From assembly GCA_017501245.1 (NCBI GenBank), contig JAFVXI010000019.1, positions 1 to 38,527 of the forward strand: 38,527 nucleotides of DNA. The letters run 5' to 3'. A program made the position numbers and the translations under genes. This DNA is from Clostridia bacterium. Lineage in GTDB: Bacteria > Bacillota > Clostridia > Oscillospirales > CAG-272. Below are positions 1-6,817 of the stretch, in pieces; position 1 is the stretch's first letter; each line of letters starts with the position of its first letter. The notes beneath the pieces were generated by a model. That model saw nothing but the letters and a program-made list of their open reading frames with translations. It did no database searches and was not told the origin of the DNA.

Positions 1-120
1 AGTGAAGTTTCGCCTAATGGCGAAGTGATGGGCAAACTTAACTTCACTGCGAGCTTTTGCGAGCAACTTCACTGTGTATAACACAACTTCACTTTTGCGA
101 CAGCAAAAACTTCACCAACA
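1..120. repeat. Hairpin-linked GTGAAGTTT / AACTTCACT repeat array
   Basis: The word AGTGAAGTTT occurs once and its complement AACTTCAC(T) four times. The copies are separated by short self-complementary segments such as CGCC-TAAT-GGCG, GTGT-ataa-CACA and TTTGC-gaca-GCAAA. The word is constant while each hairpin differs. The same family recurs at 3426-3515 and, degenerate, at 5670-5735. No gene is visible here; the short open frames run through the repeats. Confidence 0.75.
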
Positions 121-220
121 GAAAAAGAGCATACATACAAGTTTTTTCGTCTTGCGTGTGTGCTCTTTCTGCTTGTAATAGGGGGTGGGGCTTAGCCCAT
201 TCAGCATTTGTCCGGACAAA

Positions 221-270
221 TGCGATGCTCGCACTTAGCGGTATTTTTGAATTCTCCGCTAATGACATCA
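221..270. repeat. Dispersed 50-bp structured repeat, copy 1
   Basis: A 50-base block starting TGCGATGCTCGCACTTAG is nearly identical to 5779-5829. It can fold as TGCGA-tgc-TCGCA followed by TTAGCGG...CCGCTAA. In the second copy the arm reads TTAGTGG, which keeps pairing through a G-U wobble. This suggests an RNA-level structure or a small mobile repeat. No open frame is shared by the copies. Confidence 0.7.
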
Positions 271-365
271 AGCGATGTGCCTGATCCTTGCGTGGGTCGT
301 GTAGTAGTTGTGGGTCGGTGCGTCCGTGGGCTGCGCCATATACTTAAAGGCTGCGACGATTTTGC

Positions 366-412
366 AGAAAAAGCTATGCCCATATCCGTAGGCATGGCTG
401 CCCGTGGCGGCA
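366..412 (-). terminator. Probable terminator of the amino-acid ABC operon
   Basis: On the minus strand just after the ATPase stop there are two consecutive hairpins: GCTGCC...GGCAGC, then ATGCC-loop-GGCAT. The second is followed by a short T run (AGCTTTTTCT). The position directly downstream of the last gene supports a rho-independent terminator, although the second stem is short. Confidence 0.5.
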
Positions 413-422
413 GCTCGACAGA

Positions 423-1289
423 TCAAAGCACCTTGGAGAGGAACTCGCGCAGGCGCTCGCTCTTGGGGTTTTTAAACAGCTCGTCGGGCGTGCCCTGCTC
501 CTCGATCTTTCCGCCGTCCATAAAGAGGACACGGTCGGCGCACTCACGTGCAAAGCCCATCTCGTGGGTTACGATAACCATCGTCATACCCTCCTTTGCG
601 AGATCTCGCATAAGGTCAAGAACCTCGCCGACCATCTCGGGGTCGAGGGCGGAGGTGGGCTCGTCAAAGAGAATGACCTTGGGGTTCATGGCGAGGGCTC
701 TGACGATAGCGACCCTCTGCTTCTGACCGCCCGAGAGCGTCGAGGGATAGACGTCTGCCTTTTCCTCAAGTCCGATGCGCTCAAGCAGCGCCATAGCTCT
801 CTCACGTGCGCCTGCCTTGATGGACGCCTTGGTTTCGGTGATGGGGATGAGCTCACGCTTCTCTTTTCTGAAGAGGTTTGCTATCCTTGTGAAGAAGTTC
901 CTTCTCTTCTTTTTGTTTAGCTCCCTGATTGCGACGTAGACGGGAGCGAGCATAATGTTTTCGATTATGGTCTTGTTGTTGAAGAGGTTAAACTGCTGGA
1001 ACACCATGCCGATATGCTCACGGGAGGTGTTGATGTTAACCTTAAGGTCTGCGAGGTCGACGCCCTCGAAGATGACCGAGCCGGAGGTGGGATCCTCCAT
1101 ACAGTTGAGGCAGCGGAGGAAGGTAGACTTACCCGAGCCGGAGGGGCCGATGATCGCAACCTTTTCGCCCTCATGGATGACCTCATCTATCTCGTCAAGG
1201 ACGAGAAGCTCGCCATAGCGCTTCGTGAGCTTTTTTGTTTCTATAATAACGCCGGGGTTCTCGGCGGTGCTATTAATCACGTCTTTCAC
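423..1289 (-). CDS. Polar amino-acid ABC transporter ATPase (GlnQ/ArtP-like)
   Basis: Energises amino-acid import with the two upstream genes. Counting from the TTG at 1298, it shows a Walker [10 protein letters not shown] (about 51-59), a Q-loop at 101-102, the signature LSGGQ (188-192), Walker B VILFDE followed by PTSALDPE, and the switch histidine in VTHEM. At about 290 residues it is longer than the usual 240, because a lysine/arginine-rich insert (about 122-165) lies between the Q-loop region and the helical subdomain. I prefer the GTG at 1289: the AAAGGAAG box lies about 10 bases upstream of it but only about 1 base from the in-frame TTG at 1298. It overlaps the permease stop, implying translational coupling. 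Family assignment is secure; the substrate is not known. Confidence 0.95.
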   Translation of the reverse strand: MKDVINSTAENPGVIIETKKLTKRYGELLVLDEIDEVIHEGEKVAIIGPSGSGKSTFLRCLNCMEDPTSGSVIFEGVDLADLKVNINTSREHIGMVFQQFNLFNNKTIIENIMLAPVYVAIRELNKKKRRNFFTRIANLFRKEKRELIPITETKASIKAGARERAMALLERIGLEEKADVYPSTLSGGQKQRVAIVRALAMNPKVILFDEPTSALDPEMVGEVLDLMRDLAKEGMTMVIVTHEMGFARECADRVLFMDGGKIEEQGTPDELFKNPKSERLREFLSKVL

Positions 1290-2085
1290 TCTTAGCAAAC
1301 TTCCTTTCCATTAATTTGACAAGCATAGATATTCCCGCAACGAGGACGATATAAATGAGCGCCATAACGAGATAGGGGATCATATACTCGTAGGAATTTG
1401 AGCCGAGGTACTGGAATGCGACGGTGATGTCAACGGCGCCAACGTAGCCGACGACGGCGGTTTCCTTGATAAGGGCTATAAACTCGTTGCCGAGGGTGGG
1501 GAGAATGTTTTTGACAGCCTGGGGGACGACGATCTTGATCATCGAGGTCGAGAAGGGCAGACCGACCGCACGAGCAGCCTCGAGCTGACCCTTGTCGACC
1601 GAATTGATGCCGCCTCTCATTATCTCCGAGATATATGCGCCGCTGTTAAGACCGAAGATCCATATGCAGGCGTCGACGGGCGCTATCTTCATACCAAGGA
1701 GGGGGAAGAGGATATAATATCCGACAAGGAGCTGGACGACTATCGGCGTGCCACGGAAGAAGGCGACGTAGACCCCGACGAACTTCTGAAGATATCTGAC
1801 TATCCTTGAGTAGGAGGGGATGACCTTTACGACGGCTATCAGCGTTCCGATAACTATACCGATGATGAGGCCGAGGATGGCAATTATCGCCGTGTTGCCA
1901 AGGCCCTTTAAGACCTCGGTGTAGCCCTCGTTGACTATAAAGTTGCGATAGAAGATGTCAAACTTCTTGTCAAACTTAAAGCGCACGGCAATGCTCGCAC
2001 AGAGCAGCGCCAGCAGCGCCACAATAGCTATGACCACGAGGACGTCTATCCAGTGGTCCTTAAAAAACTTTTTTATCTTGGTCAT
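1273..2085 (-). CDS. Polar amino-acid ABC transporter permease (HisM/GlnP-like)
   Basis: A 270-residue integral membrane protein that forms the channel of the importer. A first hydrophobic helix (about 12-35) is followed by several more from about 65 onward. The cytoplasmic EAA loop, which docks on the ATPase, is visible as [16 protein letters not shown]...IVVPQAVKN. The start is ATG with AAAGGA about 8 bases upstream. It lies between the binding protein and the ATPase and overlaps the latter. The N-terminus, with a helix and an extra periplasmic stretch before the conserved permease domain, is slightly longer than in typical HisM-family members. The substrate cannot be predicted. Confidence 0.95.
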   Translation of the reverse strand: MTKIKKFFKDHWIDVLVVIAIVALLALLCASIAVRFKFDKKFDIFYRNFIVNEGYTEVLKGLGNTAIIAILGLIIGIVIGTLIAVVKVIPSYSRIVRYLQKFVGVYVAFFRGTPIVVQLLVGYYILFPLLGMKIAPVDACIWIFGLNSGAYISEIMRGGINSVDKGQLEAARAVGLPFSTSMIKIVVPQAVKNILPTLGNEFIALIKETAVVGYVGAVDITVAFQYLGSNSYEYMIPYLVMALIYIVLVAGISMLVKLMERKFAKSERRD

Positions 2086-2172
2086 TTCTGTTCCTTTATA
2101 TGTAAATATATGTTCCCAAAAACGGCATAAGTTGGGGCAGAGTTATCCGCCCCAACCTATCTAATAAAGCTA

Positions 2173-3084
2173 TTAGTTTGCTGCGTTTACGTTCTTAACG
2201 ATGGCCTTTGCAGGTCCCTCGTCGATGATAACGTACTTAGCGTTTCCGTTAAGGATGTCCTGAACGGCGAGAGCGCCCGAGCTGTTTGCCTTAGTGGTGA
2301 ATGAGAAGCCATCGAAGCCCCAATCTGCATCACCCTCGCAGTAGTACTGACCGGTGGTTCCACGCTGAACGCCTACGACAACGTCCTTGCCAAAGGTCTT
2401 AAGGATAGCCTCAACGTCCTCGGCAGTCTCGCACTCGTCGAAGGTGGTGTCGTCAGCGGCGGTGATGAGCATCTGAGATGCATTGTAGTAGGACTTGGAG
2501 AAGTCGAGGATCTGCTGACGGGTCTCGTTTACGGTGAGGCCTGCTGCTGCGATATCAGCGATGCCGCCTGAAACCTCTACCATCTGACCGTCCTCGCCCT
2601 CGTAGGAGCCGCCCTCTGCAGATACTGCAAGGCAAACTGCGTCAAACTCCATGTTGTAGATGTAGAGCTCCTTGTCAAGCTTCTCAGCGAGCAGAGCCAT
2701 GATCTCAAGGTCGAGGCCGTAGTACTTAGCGCCTTCCTTATACTCGAAGGGAGCGAAAGCAGCGTTGGTTGCAACGATGAGCTGAGAGCCGTCGGTCTTC
2801 ATCTCGGATGCGGAAACGACCTCGGTGGGAGTGCCGTCGCCGAAATACTTGTTAACGATAGCGTCGAAGGTTCCGTCAGCGGTGATCTCGTCCATAAGCT
2901 CGTTGACCTTGGCGAGAAGGTCAGCCTGACCCTTTGCAACTGCAAAGGCATATTCCTCTACGGTGAGAGCGATGTCGATAACCTTTACCTCATCCTCGTC
3001 CTCAACGTTGAAGCAGGAGGTAAGAGCAAATGCGCAGGTCATACAAAGAGCAAGCGCAAGAAGAAGCGAAACGATCTTTTTCAT
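2173..3084 (-). CDS. Amino-acid ABC transporter substrate-binding lipoprotein, apparently circularly permuted
   Basis: A 303-residue extracellular solute-binding protein of the family-3 type. A lipoprotein signal peptide ends in LTSC (Cys24). The order of parts is unusual. Residues about 35-82 (EEYAFAVAKGQADLL...DGTFDAIVNKYFG) look like the usual C-terminal end of this family. Residues about 101-200 (LIVATNAAFAPFEYKEG...FSKSYYNASQ) look like the usual N-terminus. The protein stops after a segment (AVQDILNGNAKYVIIDEGPA) that normally precedes the tail. There is also an acidic loop at about 156-171. It is the first gene of the operon, with ATG preceded by AAAGGAA and a consensus promoter upstream. 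The transport role is well supported; the permutation is read from motif order only. Confidence 0.92.
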   Translation of the reverse strand: MKKIVSLLLALALCMTCAFALTSCFNVEDEDEVKVIDIALTVEEYAFAVAKGQADLLAKVNELMDEITADGTFDAIVNKYFGDGTPTEVVSASEMKTDGSQLIVATNAAFAPFEYKEGAKYYGLDLEIMALLAEKLDKELYIYNMEFDAVCLAVSAEGGSYEGEDGQMVEVSGGIADIAAAGLTVNETRQQILDFSKSYYNASQMLITAADDTTFDECETAEDVEAILKTFGKDVVVGVQRGTTGQYYCEGDADWGFDGFSFTTKANSSGALAVQDILNGNAKYVIIDEGPAKAIVKNVNAAN

Positions 3085-3143
3085 GGTAAAATTCCTTTCA
3101 TTGTCGGCTGTTTCGGAGCCACCGTTTTTTTGAAGATGTGCCT

Positions 3144-3172
3144 ATTATACACCGACGGTTTTGGTTTGTCAA
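3144..3172 (-). promoter_or_regulatory. Sigma-A-type promoter of the amino-acid ABC operon
   Basis: On the minus strand, TTGACA (3167-3172) and TATAAT (3144-3149) are both perfect matches separated by exactly 17 bases. They lie about 60 bases upstream of the binding-protein start. A strong constitutive promoter is expected. No obvious operator overlaps it. Confidence 0.85.
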
Positions 3173-3425
3173 TAGGTTTTTGAAAATTTATTCAAAAAAA
3201 TTGTTTATTTATTCGTTTGTTACAAAAAATAATGCGTTTTTGGCTTAATTTTAGCGAATATTATTTAAAAAATAGGAATATTACGCTGAATAAATATGAA
3301 TGATGTTGAATATTTATGCATCTATATATGCGGTTTATACAGCTTTGCCGTCGCTTTATTGACATTTATATATAAAAATGGTAGAATAGAAGGCGGCAGA
3401 GCCGCAGCGAAGAAAGCGGAAGAGC
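3173..3425. other. AT-rich gene-free spacer
   Basis: A strongly AT-rich stretch lies between the ABC operon promoter and the repeat blocks. I see no convincing open frame, RNA gene or terminator in it. Confidence 0.5.
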
Positions 3426-3515
3426 CGCGGTGAAGTTTTGCTAGGCGCAAAGTGAAGTTTCGTCAAAGACGAAGTGAAGTTTCTCCGAGGTCGAAGTGAA
3501 GTTTTTGCCCGAGGG
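3426..3515 (+). repeat. GTGAAGTTT-hairpin repeat array
   Basis: Four copies of (AA)GTGAAGTTT are separated by short segments. Two are clear hairpins (CGTC-AAA-GACG and TTTGCCC-GA-GGGCAAA) and two are weaker. The constant word alternating with variable hairpins matches the array at 1-120. Confidence 0.8.
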
Positions 3516-3551
3516 CAAAAGCGGTGAGTAGATATAGGAGGACGAGCTCTT

Positions 3552-3690
3552 ACCATCATTCCTCATTTGCGCAGCAACATCATTCGCCCATCAGGCGACA
3601 TCATTTGCGCAGCAACATCATTCGGCGCAAGCCGACATCATTTGCGCAACAACATCATTCGGCGCAAGCCGACATCATTTGCGCAGCAAC
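3552..3690 (+). repeat. ACATCATT-hairpin repeat array
   Basis: Six copies of ACATCATT, or close variants, alternate with small inverted repeats: TTGC-gca-GCAA, CGCC-catca-GGCG and CGGC-gcaa-GCCG. Two hairpin types recur alternately. It lies immediately upstream of the ABC-F gene and probably falls within its leader. It is not CRISPR: the segments between the constant words are palindromic, about 10 bases long and partly repeated. Confidence 0.85.
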
Positions 3691-3726
3691 ATATTTTTGC
3701 TTAGTATTACTAATTTTGGAGATAGA

Positions 3727-5655
3727 ATGATCGCATTATCTGTTGACGGGGTCGGGCTCTCGTTTGGGGCTGACGAAATTTTAAAAAACATATCCTTTTC
3801 GGTAAATGACGGAGACAGGGTCGGCATCATCGGCGTTAACGGTGCGGGCAAGACCTCGCTCTTCCGCATTATTACGGGTGAATACACCGCCGATGCGGGC
3901 GACGTATATATACAAAAGGGACACACCGTCGGTATACTTGAGCAAAACCCCGACCTCTCGGCACTGCCGGGTGAGATGTCGTCGCTTGAATATATGTACA
4001 CGGCGTTTCCCTCGCTGATCGAGCTTGAGGAGAGGATCGCACGCACGGAGATAGAGCTGAGGCAGGCGGCAGAGAAAAAGGACGAGGAGCGGATGATGGC
4101 TCTGTCCTCACGCCTTTCGGACGAGGAGCGCAGATATCGCGAGGGGGGCGGACTTGAGTTCCGAGGCAGGTGCCGCGGAATGCTGATGCGCCTCGGCTTT
4201 GACGAGGTTATGATATCGCAGAAGCTCTCTACCCTGTCGGGAGGTCAGTATACACGTCTTGCGCTCGCACGCCTTCTGGCTACCGAGCCGGATATACTTA
4301 TGCTGGACGAGCCGACCAACCACCTGGATATAGATGCGCTCGCTTGGCTGGAGAGTTATATAGCATCATACAAAAAGACCGTGCTGATCATCTCCCACGA
4401 CAGATACTTTCTCGATCGGACGACGAGCAAGACCCTGCACATCCTCTACGGAAGGGCGAGGCTCTACCCCGCCGCCTACACTAAGGCGAAGGAGATGATG
4501 ATGAAGGAGGCTGACTCGCTCGAGAAGAGATACAAGGAGCAGCAAAAGGAGATCGCCAGGATCAGGGCGAACATAGAGTTTCAGCGCAGGTGCAACAGGG
4601 AGCACAACTTCGTCACCATCCGTGCGAAGGAAAAGCAGCTCGATAGGATGGAGCTTGTCGAGCTTGCGCCGAAGGCACCTAAGGACATACGGATGAGGTT
4701 TTCCGCACTTGAGGAGTCGGCGGGCGACGTCATGACGGTCAGGGGGCTAGGCTTCTCGTATGGGGAAAAGGTGCTGATCCGTGACCTCGATTTTCTCGTC
4801 CGATCGGGCGAGAGGGTCATGATACTCGGGCCGAACGGCTCGGGCAAGTCCACGCTGATGAAGCTGATGAACTCGAGGATGACCCCGACGGAGGGCTCTA
4901 TAACCCTCGGATATAATATTAAGATAGGATACTACGATCAGGAGAACAGAGGCCTCTCGGAGAACAAGACGGTGTTTGAGGAGATGCACGACGAATACCC
5001 CGAGAAGAAGGACTTAGAGCTAAGGAGCACGCTGGCGCTCTTCCTCTTCGGAGCGGAGGATATTGACAAGCCTATCTCCACTCTGTCGGGCGGCGAGCGT
5101 GCGAGGCTGACGCTGGCAAAGCTCATACTCAAAAAGGTCAACCTTCTCATCCTCGACGAGCCTACCAACCACCTTGATATAGGCTCCTGCGAGGCGCTGG
5201 AGACGGCGCTCATCGCCTTTCCCGGTACTATAATCGCCGTTTCGCACGACAGATATTTTATAAACAGTATAGCGACCCGCATCATCGAGCTTGCACCCGG
5301 TATGCCGCACGGAATGATGGACTGCGTGCTGGAGGACTACGACGATGCGTATGCGGAATATCTGCGCCTGCGCGAGCGCATACACGCCGAGATACCAAAG
5401 GAAGAAAAGCGCACCACCGACTCGAGAGAGGAATACGAGGCGAAAAAGCGTGAAAACGCAAGGCGCCGAGGCGAGGAGCGCAGGCTCGAGCGTGCGAGGG
5501 CACGCATCCCCGAGATAGAGGCAGAGCTTGAGCGGCTCGAGGAGGAGCTGTTCGGCGAGGCGGCAAGCGACTACAAGAGAGCCGCAGAGATCGAGGAGGA
5601 AAAGGCAAGGCTCGAGGAGGAGCTGATGGAGCTATACGAGCTTGTGATGGACTAG
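3727..5655 (+). CDS. ABC-F family ATP-binding protein (ribosome-associated type)
   Basis: A 642-residue soluble protein with two ABC ATPase domains and no membrane segments. The first domain has GVNGAGKTS (about 36-44) and LSGGQYTRLALA; the second has GPNGSGKST and LSGGERARLTLA. Both have LDEPTNHLDI Walker B regions and SHDRYF switch histidines. The charged linker between them (about residues 250-320) and the C-terminal coiled coil (about 560-642) fit the ABC-F family, which acts on translating ribosomes. The ATG at 3727 follows TTGGAGATAGA; an upstream in-frame TTG lies inside the repeat array and is unlikely. The C-terminal coiled coil resembles Uup/YdiF-type members, but whether it is housekeeping or confers antibiotic protection cannot be decided. 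Confidence 0.93.
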   Translation: MIALSVDGVGLSFGADEILKNISFSVNDGDRVGIIGVNGAGKTSLFRIITGEYTADAGDVYIQKGHTVGILEQNPDLSALPGEMSSLEYMYTAFPSLIELEERIARTEIELRQAAEKKDEERMMALSSRLSDEERRYREGGGLEFRGRCRGMLMRLGFDEVMISQKLSTLSGGQYTRLALARLLATEPDILMLDEPTNHLDIDALAWLESYIASYKKTVLIISHDRYFLDRTTSKTLHILYGRARLYPAAYTKAKEMMMKEADSLEKRYKEQQKEIARIRANIEFQRRCNREHNFVTIRAKEKQLDRMELVELAPKAPKDIRMRFSALEESAGDVMTVRGLGFSYGEKVLIRDLDFLVRSGERVMILGPNGSGKSTLMKLMNSRMTPTEGSITLGYNIKIGYYDQENRGLSENKTVFEEMHDEYPEKKDLELRSTLALFLFGAEDIDKPISTLSGGERARLTLAKLILKKVNLLILDEPTNHLDIGSCEALETALIAFPGTIIAVSHDRYFINSIATRIIELAPGMPHGMMDCVLEDYDDAYAEYLRLRERIHAEIPKEEKRTTDSREEYEAKKRENARRRGEERRLERARARIPEIEAELERLEEELFGEAASDYKRAAEIEEEKARLEEELMELYELVMD

Positions 5656-5669
5656 TGCGGCAGTGCCGC

Positions 5670-5735
5670 GGTGAAGCTTTTGCTAAGGCAAAGCGAAGCT
5701 TTTGCTAGAGCGAAGCGAAGTTTTTGCCGAGGGCA
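5670..5735 (+). repeat. Degenerate GTGAAG-hairpin repeat
   Basis: Three diverged copies of the (G)YGAAGYTT word (GTGAAGCTTTTGC, GCGAAGCTTTTGC, GCGAAGTTTTTGCC) have short hairpins such as TTTGCC-gag-GGCAAA. This is a decayed relative of the arrays at 1-120 and 3426-3515. Confidence 0.6.
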
Positions 5736-5778
5736 AATTATGATTGTCTTCGCCAAGCTATAGATTTGACCAGTCAGG

Positions 5779-5829
5779 TGCGATGCTCGCACTTAGTGGT
5801 ATTTTTATAATTCTCCGCTAAGAACATCT
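5779..5829. repeat. Dispersed 50-bp structured repeat, copy 2
   Basis: Second copy of the element at 221-270, from TGCGATGCTCGCACTTAG to the CCGCTAA arm and a following ACATC. The differences are few. One arm change keeps base pairing as G-U. Confidence 0.7.
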
Positions 5830-5856
5830 CGCATTCGTGGCGCAGAATTTTTCTTG

Positions 5857-5891
5857 GGACAAGGGATCTATCTCTTGTCCTTTTCTTTTTT
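5857..5891 (+). terminator. Rho-independent terminator after the ABC-F gene
   Basis: GGACAAG pairs with CTTGTCC around a 10-base loop and is followed by TTTTCTTTTTT. It is a textbook terminator about 200 bases after the ABC-F stop, with repeats in between. Confidence 0.85.
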
Positions 5892-5935
5892 CAACTTTCA
5901 TCGTTCACAGTTTAGTTACATTTAACCGTGAAAAG

Positions 5936-5986
5936 CCCGCGAGCCCTTGATTTTCCTAGGAAAATCGGGTTTTCGGGTATTTTTTA
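5936..5986 (+). terminator. Long symmetric hairpin with T-rich tail
   Basis: A perfect 18-base palindrome, GATTTTCCTAGGAAAATC (5949-5966), is nested inside CCC/GGG and CCCG/CGGG arms and followed by TATTTTTTATG. It could be a second terminator insulating the virion cluster, or a protein-binding palindrome. It marks the left edge of the virion region. Confidence 0.55.
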
Positions 5987-6076
5987 TGCTGTTTTTATTG
6001 TGCAGGTTGCATAGTTTTTGGAGTGATTTGAGGCTGTAATTTGGAACCGTTCCTTACTTACGGCGGCAATAAAGCC

Positions 6077-6085
6077 TGATATAAT
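6077..6085 (+). promoter_or_regulatory. Candidate extended -10 promoter for the virion cluster
   Basis: TGATATAAT matches an extended -10 element (TGnTATAAT). No good -35 hexamer is present 16-18 bases upstream. It lies about 280 bases before the first virion gene and is the only clear candidate in this gap. Confidence 0.4.
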
Positions 6086-6109
6086 CGGGATGCGGGGCGA
6101 AGGAAGCAG

Positions 6110-6362
6110 GATTTCAGGGCAAGAAAAGCGCCCGAAGCGAGAGCGGGCAGCTGCGGCGGATTAAATGAGCGAGAGAGCAGCTGCGGCGGATGAAATGAGC
6201 GCGAGAGCAGCTGCAAGAGCCGAGCAGGTGAGACACTTAAACGGTCGCAAGCAAAAACGCGAGAGCAGCTGCGGCACCCAAACGAGCGGCAGGGCGCAGC
6301 CGAGAGGAGCTTAGCTCGGCGCAAAGTGAGAGGAGCTTAGCTCGCGCAAAGTGAGAGGAGGA
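6110..6362 (+). repeat. Purine-rich short direct repeats in the virion cluster leader
   Basis: GAGAGCAGCTGC appears three times, twice followed by GGCGGATnAAATGAGCG. GTGAGAGGAGCTTAGCTCG then appears in nearly two copies, with an internal GAGCT-TAGCTC palindrome. The last copy merges into the AGGAGG ribosome binding site of the first gene. No gene is seen here. Confidence 0.65.
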
Positions 6363-6365
6363 CGT

Positions 6366-6689
6366 ATGAAGAGAGGAAAAACTAAATACACGGCACAGAT
6401 GCCGAGGAGGCTATACTCCTTCTTTAGCTCCTATTCGGGCGAGGGGGTTGCGAGCTTTTCGAAGTTTGCGAGGGCTATGGGCGTAACGCTCGGCGAGCTT
6501 GAGGGCTGGAGGAGGCACAAGAGGTTTAACGAGGCGTGGGCTGAATGCGAGGCGATAAGGCGGGACACCATCATCGACGGGGCGCTGTGCCGTAGGCTCG
6601 ACTCCTCCTTTGCGAAGCTGCTTATATCATCAGAGGAAAAGGAGGCGGTGAGCGACGGTGCGCTCGAGGTGCGAGTTGAGGTGGTTTAA
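6366..6689 (+). CDS. Probable terminase small subunit
   Basis: A 107-residue basic protein directly before the large terminase. The segment SFSKFARAMGVTLGELEGWRRHKRFNEAWAECEAIRRD looks like a helix-turn-helix followed by a helical region, as in small terminase subunits that recognise phage DNA and hand it to the motor. ATG at 6366 follows AGGAGGACGT; the in-frame GTG at 6351 lies within the ribosome binding site and is unlikely. The tail (SDGALEVRVEVV) ends as a short strand. The function comes mainly from position and the HTH-like segment; no family match is certain. Confidence 0.65.
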   Translation: MKRGKTKYTAQMPRRLYSFFSSYSGEGVASFSKFARAMGVTLGELEGWRRHKRFNEAWAECEAIRRDTIIDGALCRRLDSSFAKLLISSEEKEAVSDGALEVRVEVV

Positions 6690-6771
6690 GGAGGCGGCGA
6701 TGCCTGCCACCGTGCATTACACCACCGAGAATGATAATAATAATTTACATTTTCGGCATCTTTCGCCATCT

Positions 6772-6809
6772 ATTATGCATTATGCATTATGCATTCTGCA
6801 TTCAGCATT
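6772..6809 (+). repeat. ATTATGC microsatellite between terminase genes
   Basis: Five tandem copies of a 7-base unit read (A)TTATGCA, TTATGCA, TTATGCA, TTCTGCA, TTCAGCA. They end 9 bases before the large terminase start, where a Shine-Dalgarno sequence would be expected. None is visible. Confidence 0.75.
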
Positions 6810-6817
6810 AAAACACT

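Noticed and set aside
3552-3690. CRISPR array
   Set aside because: The constant word is only 8 bases, the intervening segments are palindromic and recur, and no cas genes are present.
5900-6100. Left attachment site of a prophage
   Set aside because: No direct repeat matching the right edge (22580-22730) could be found and there is no tRNA gene or integrase.
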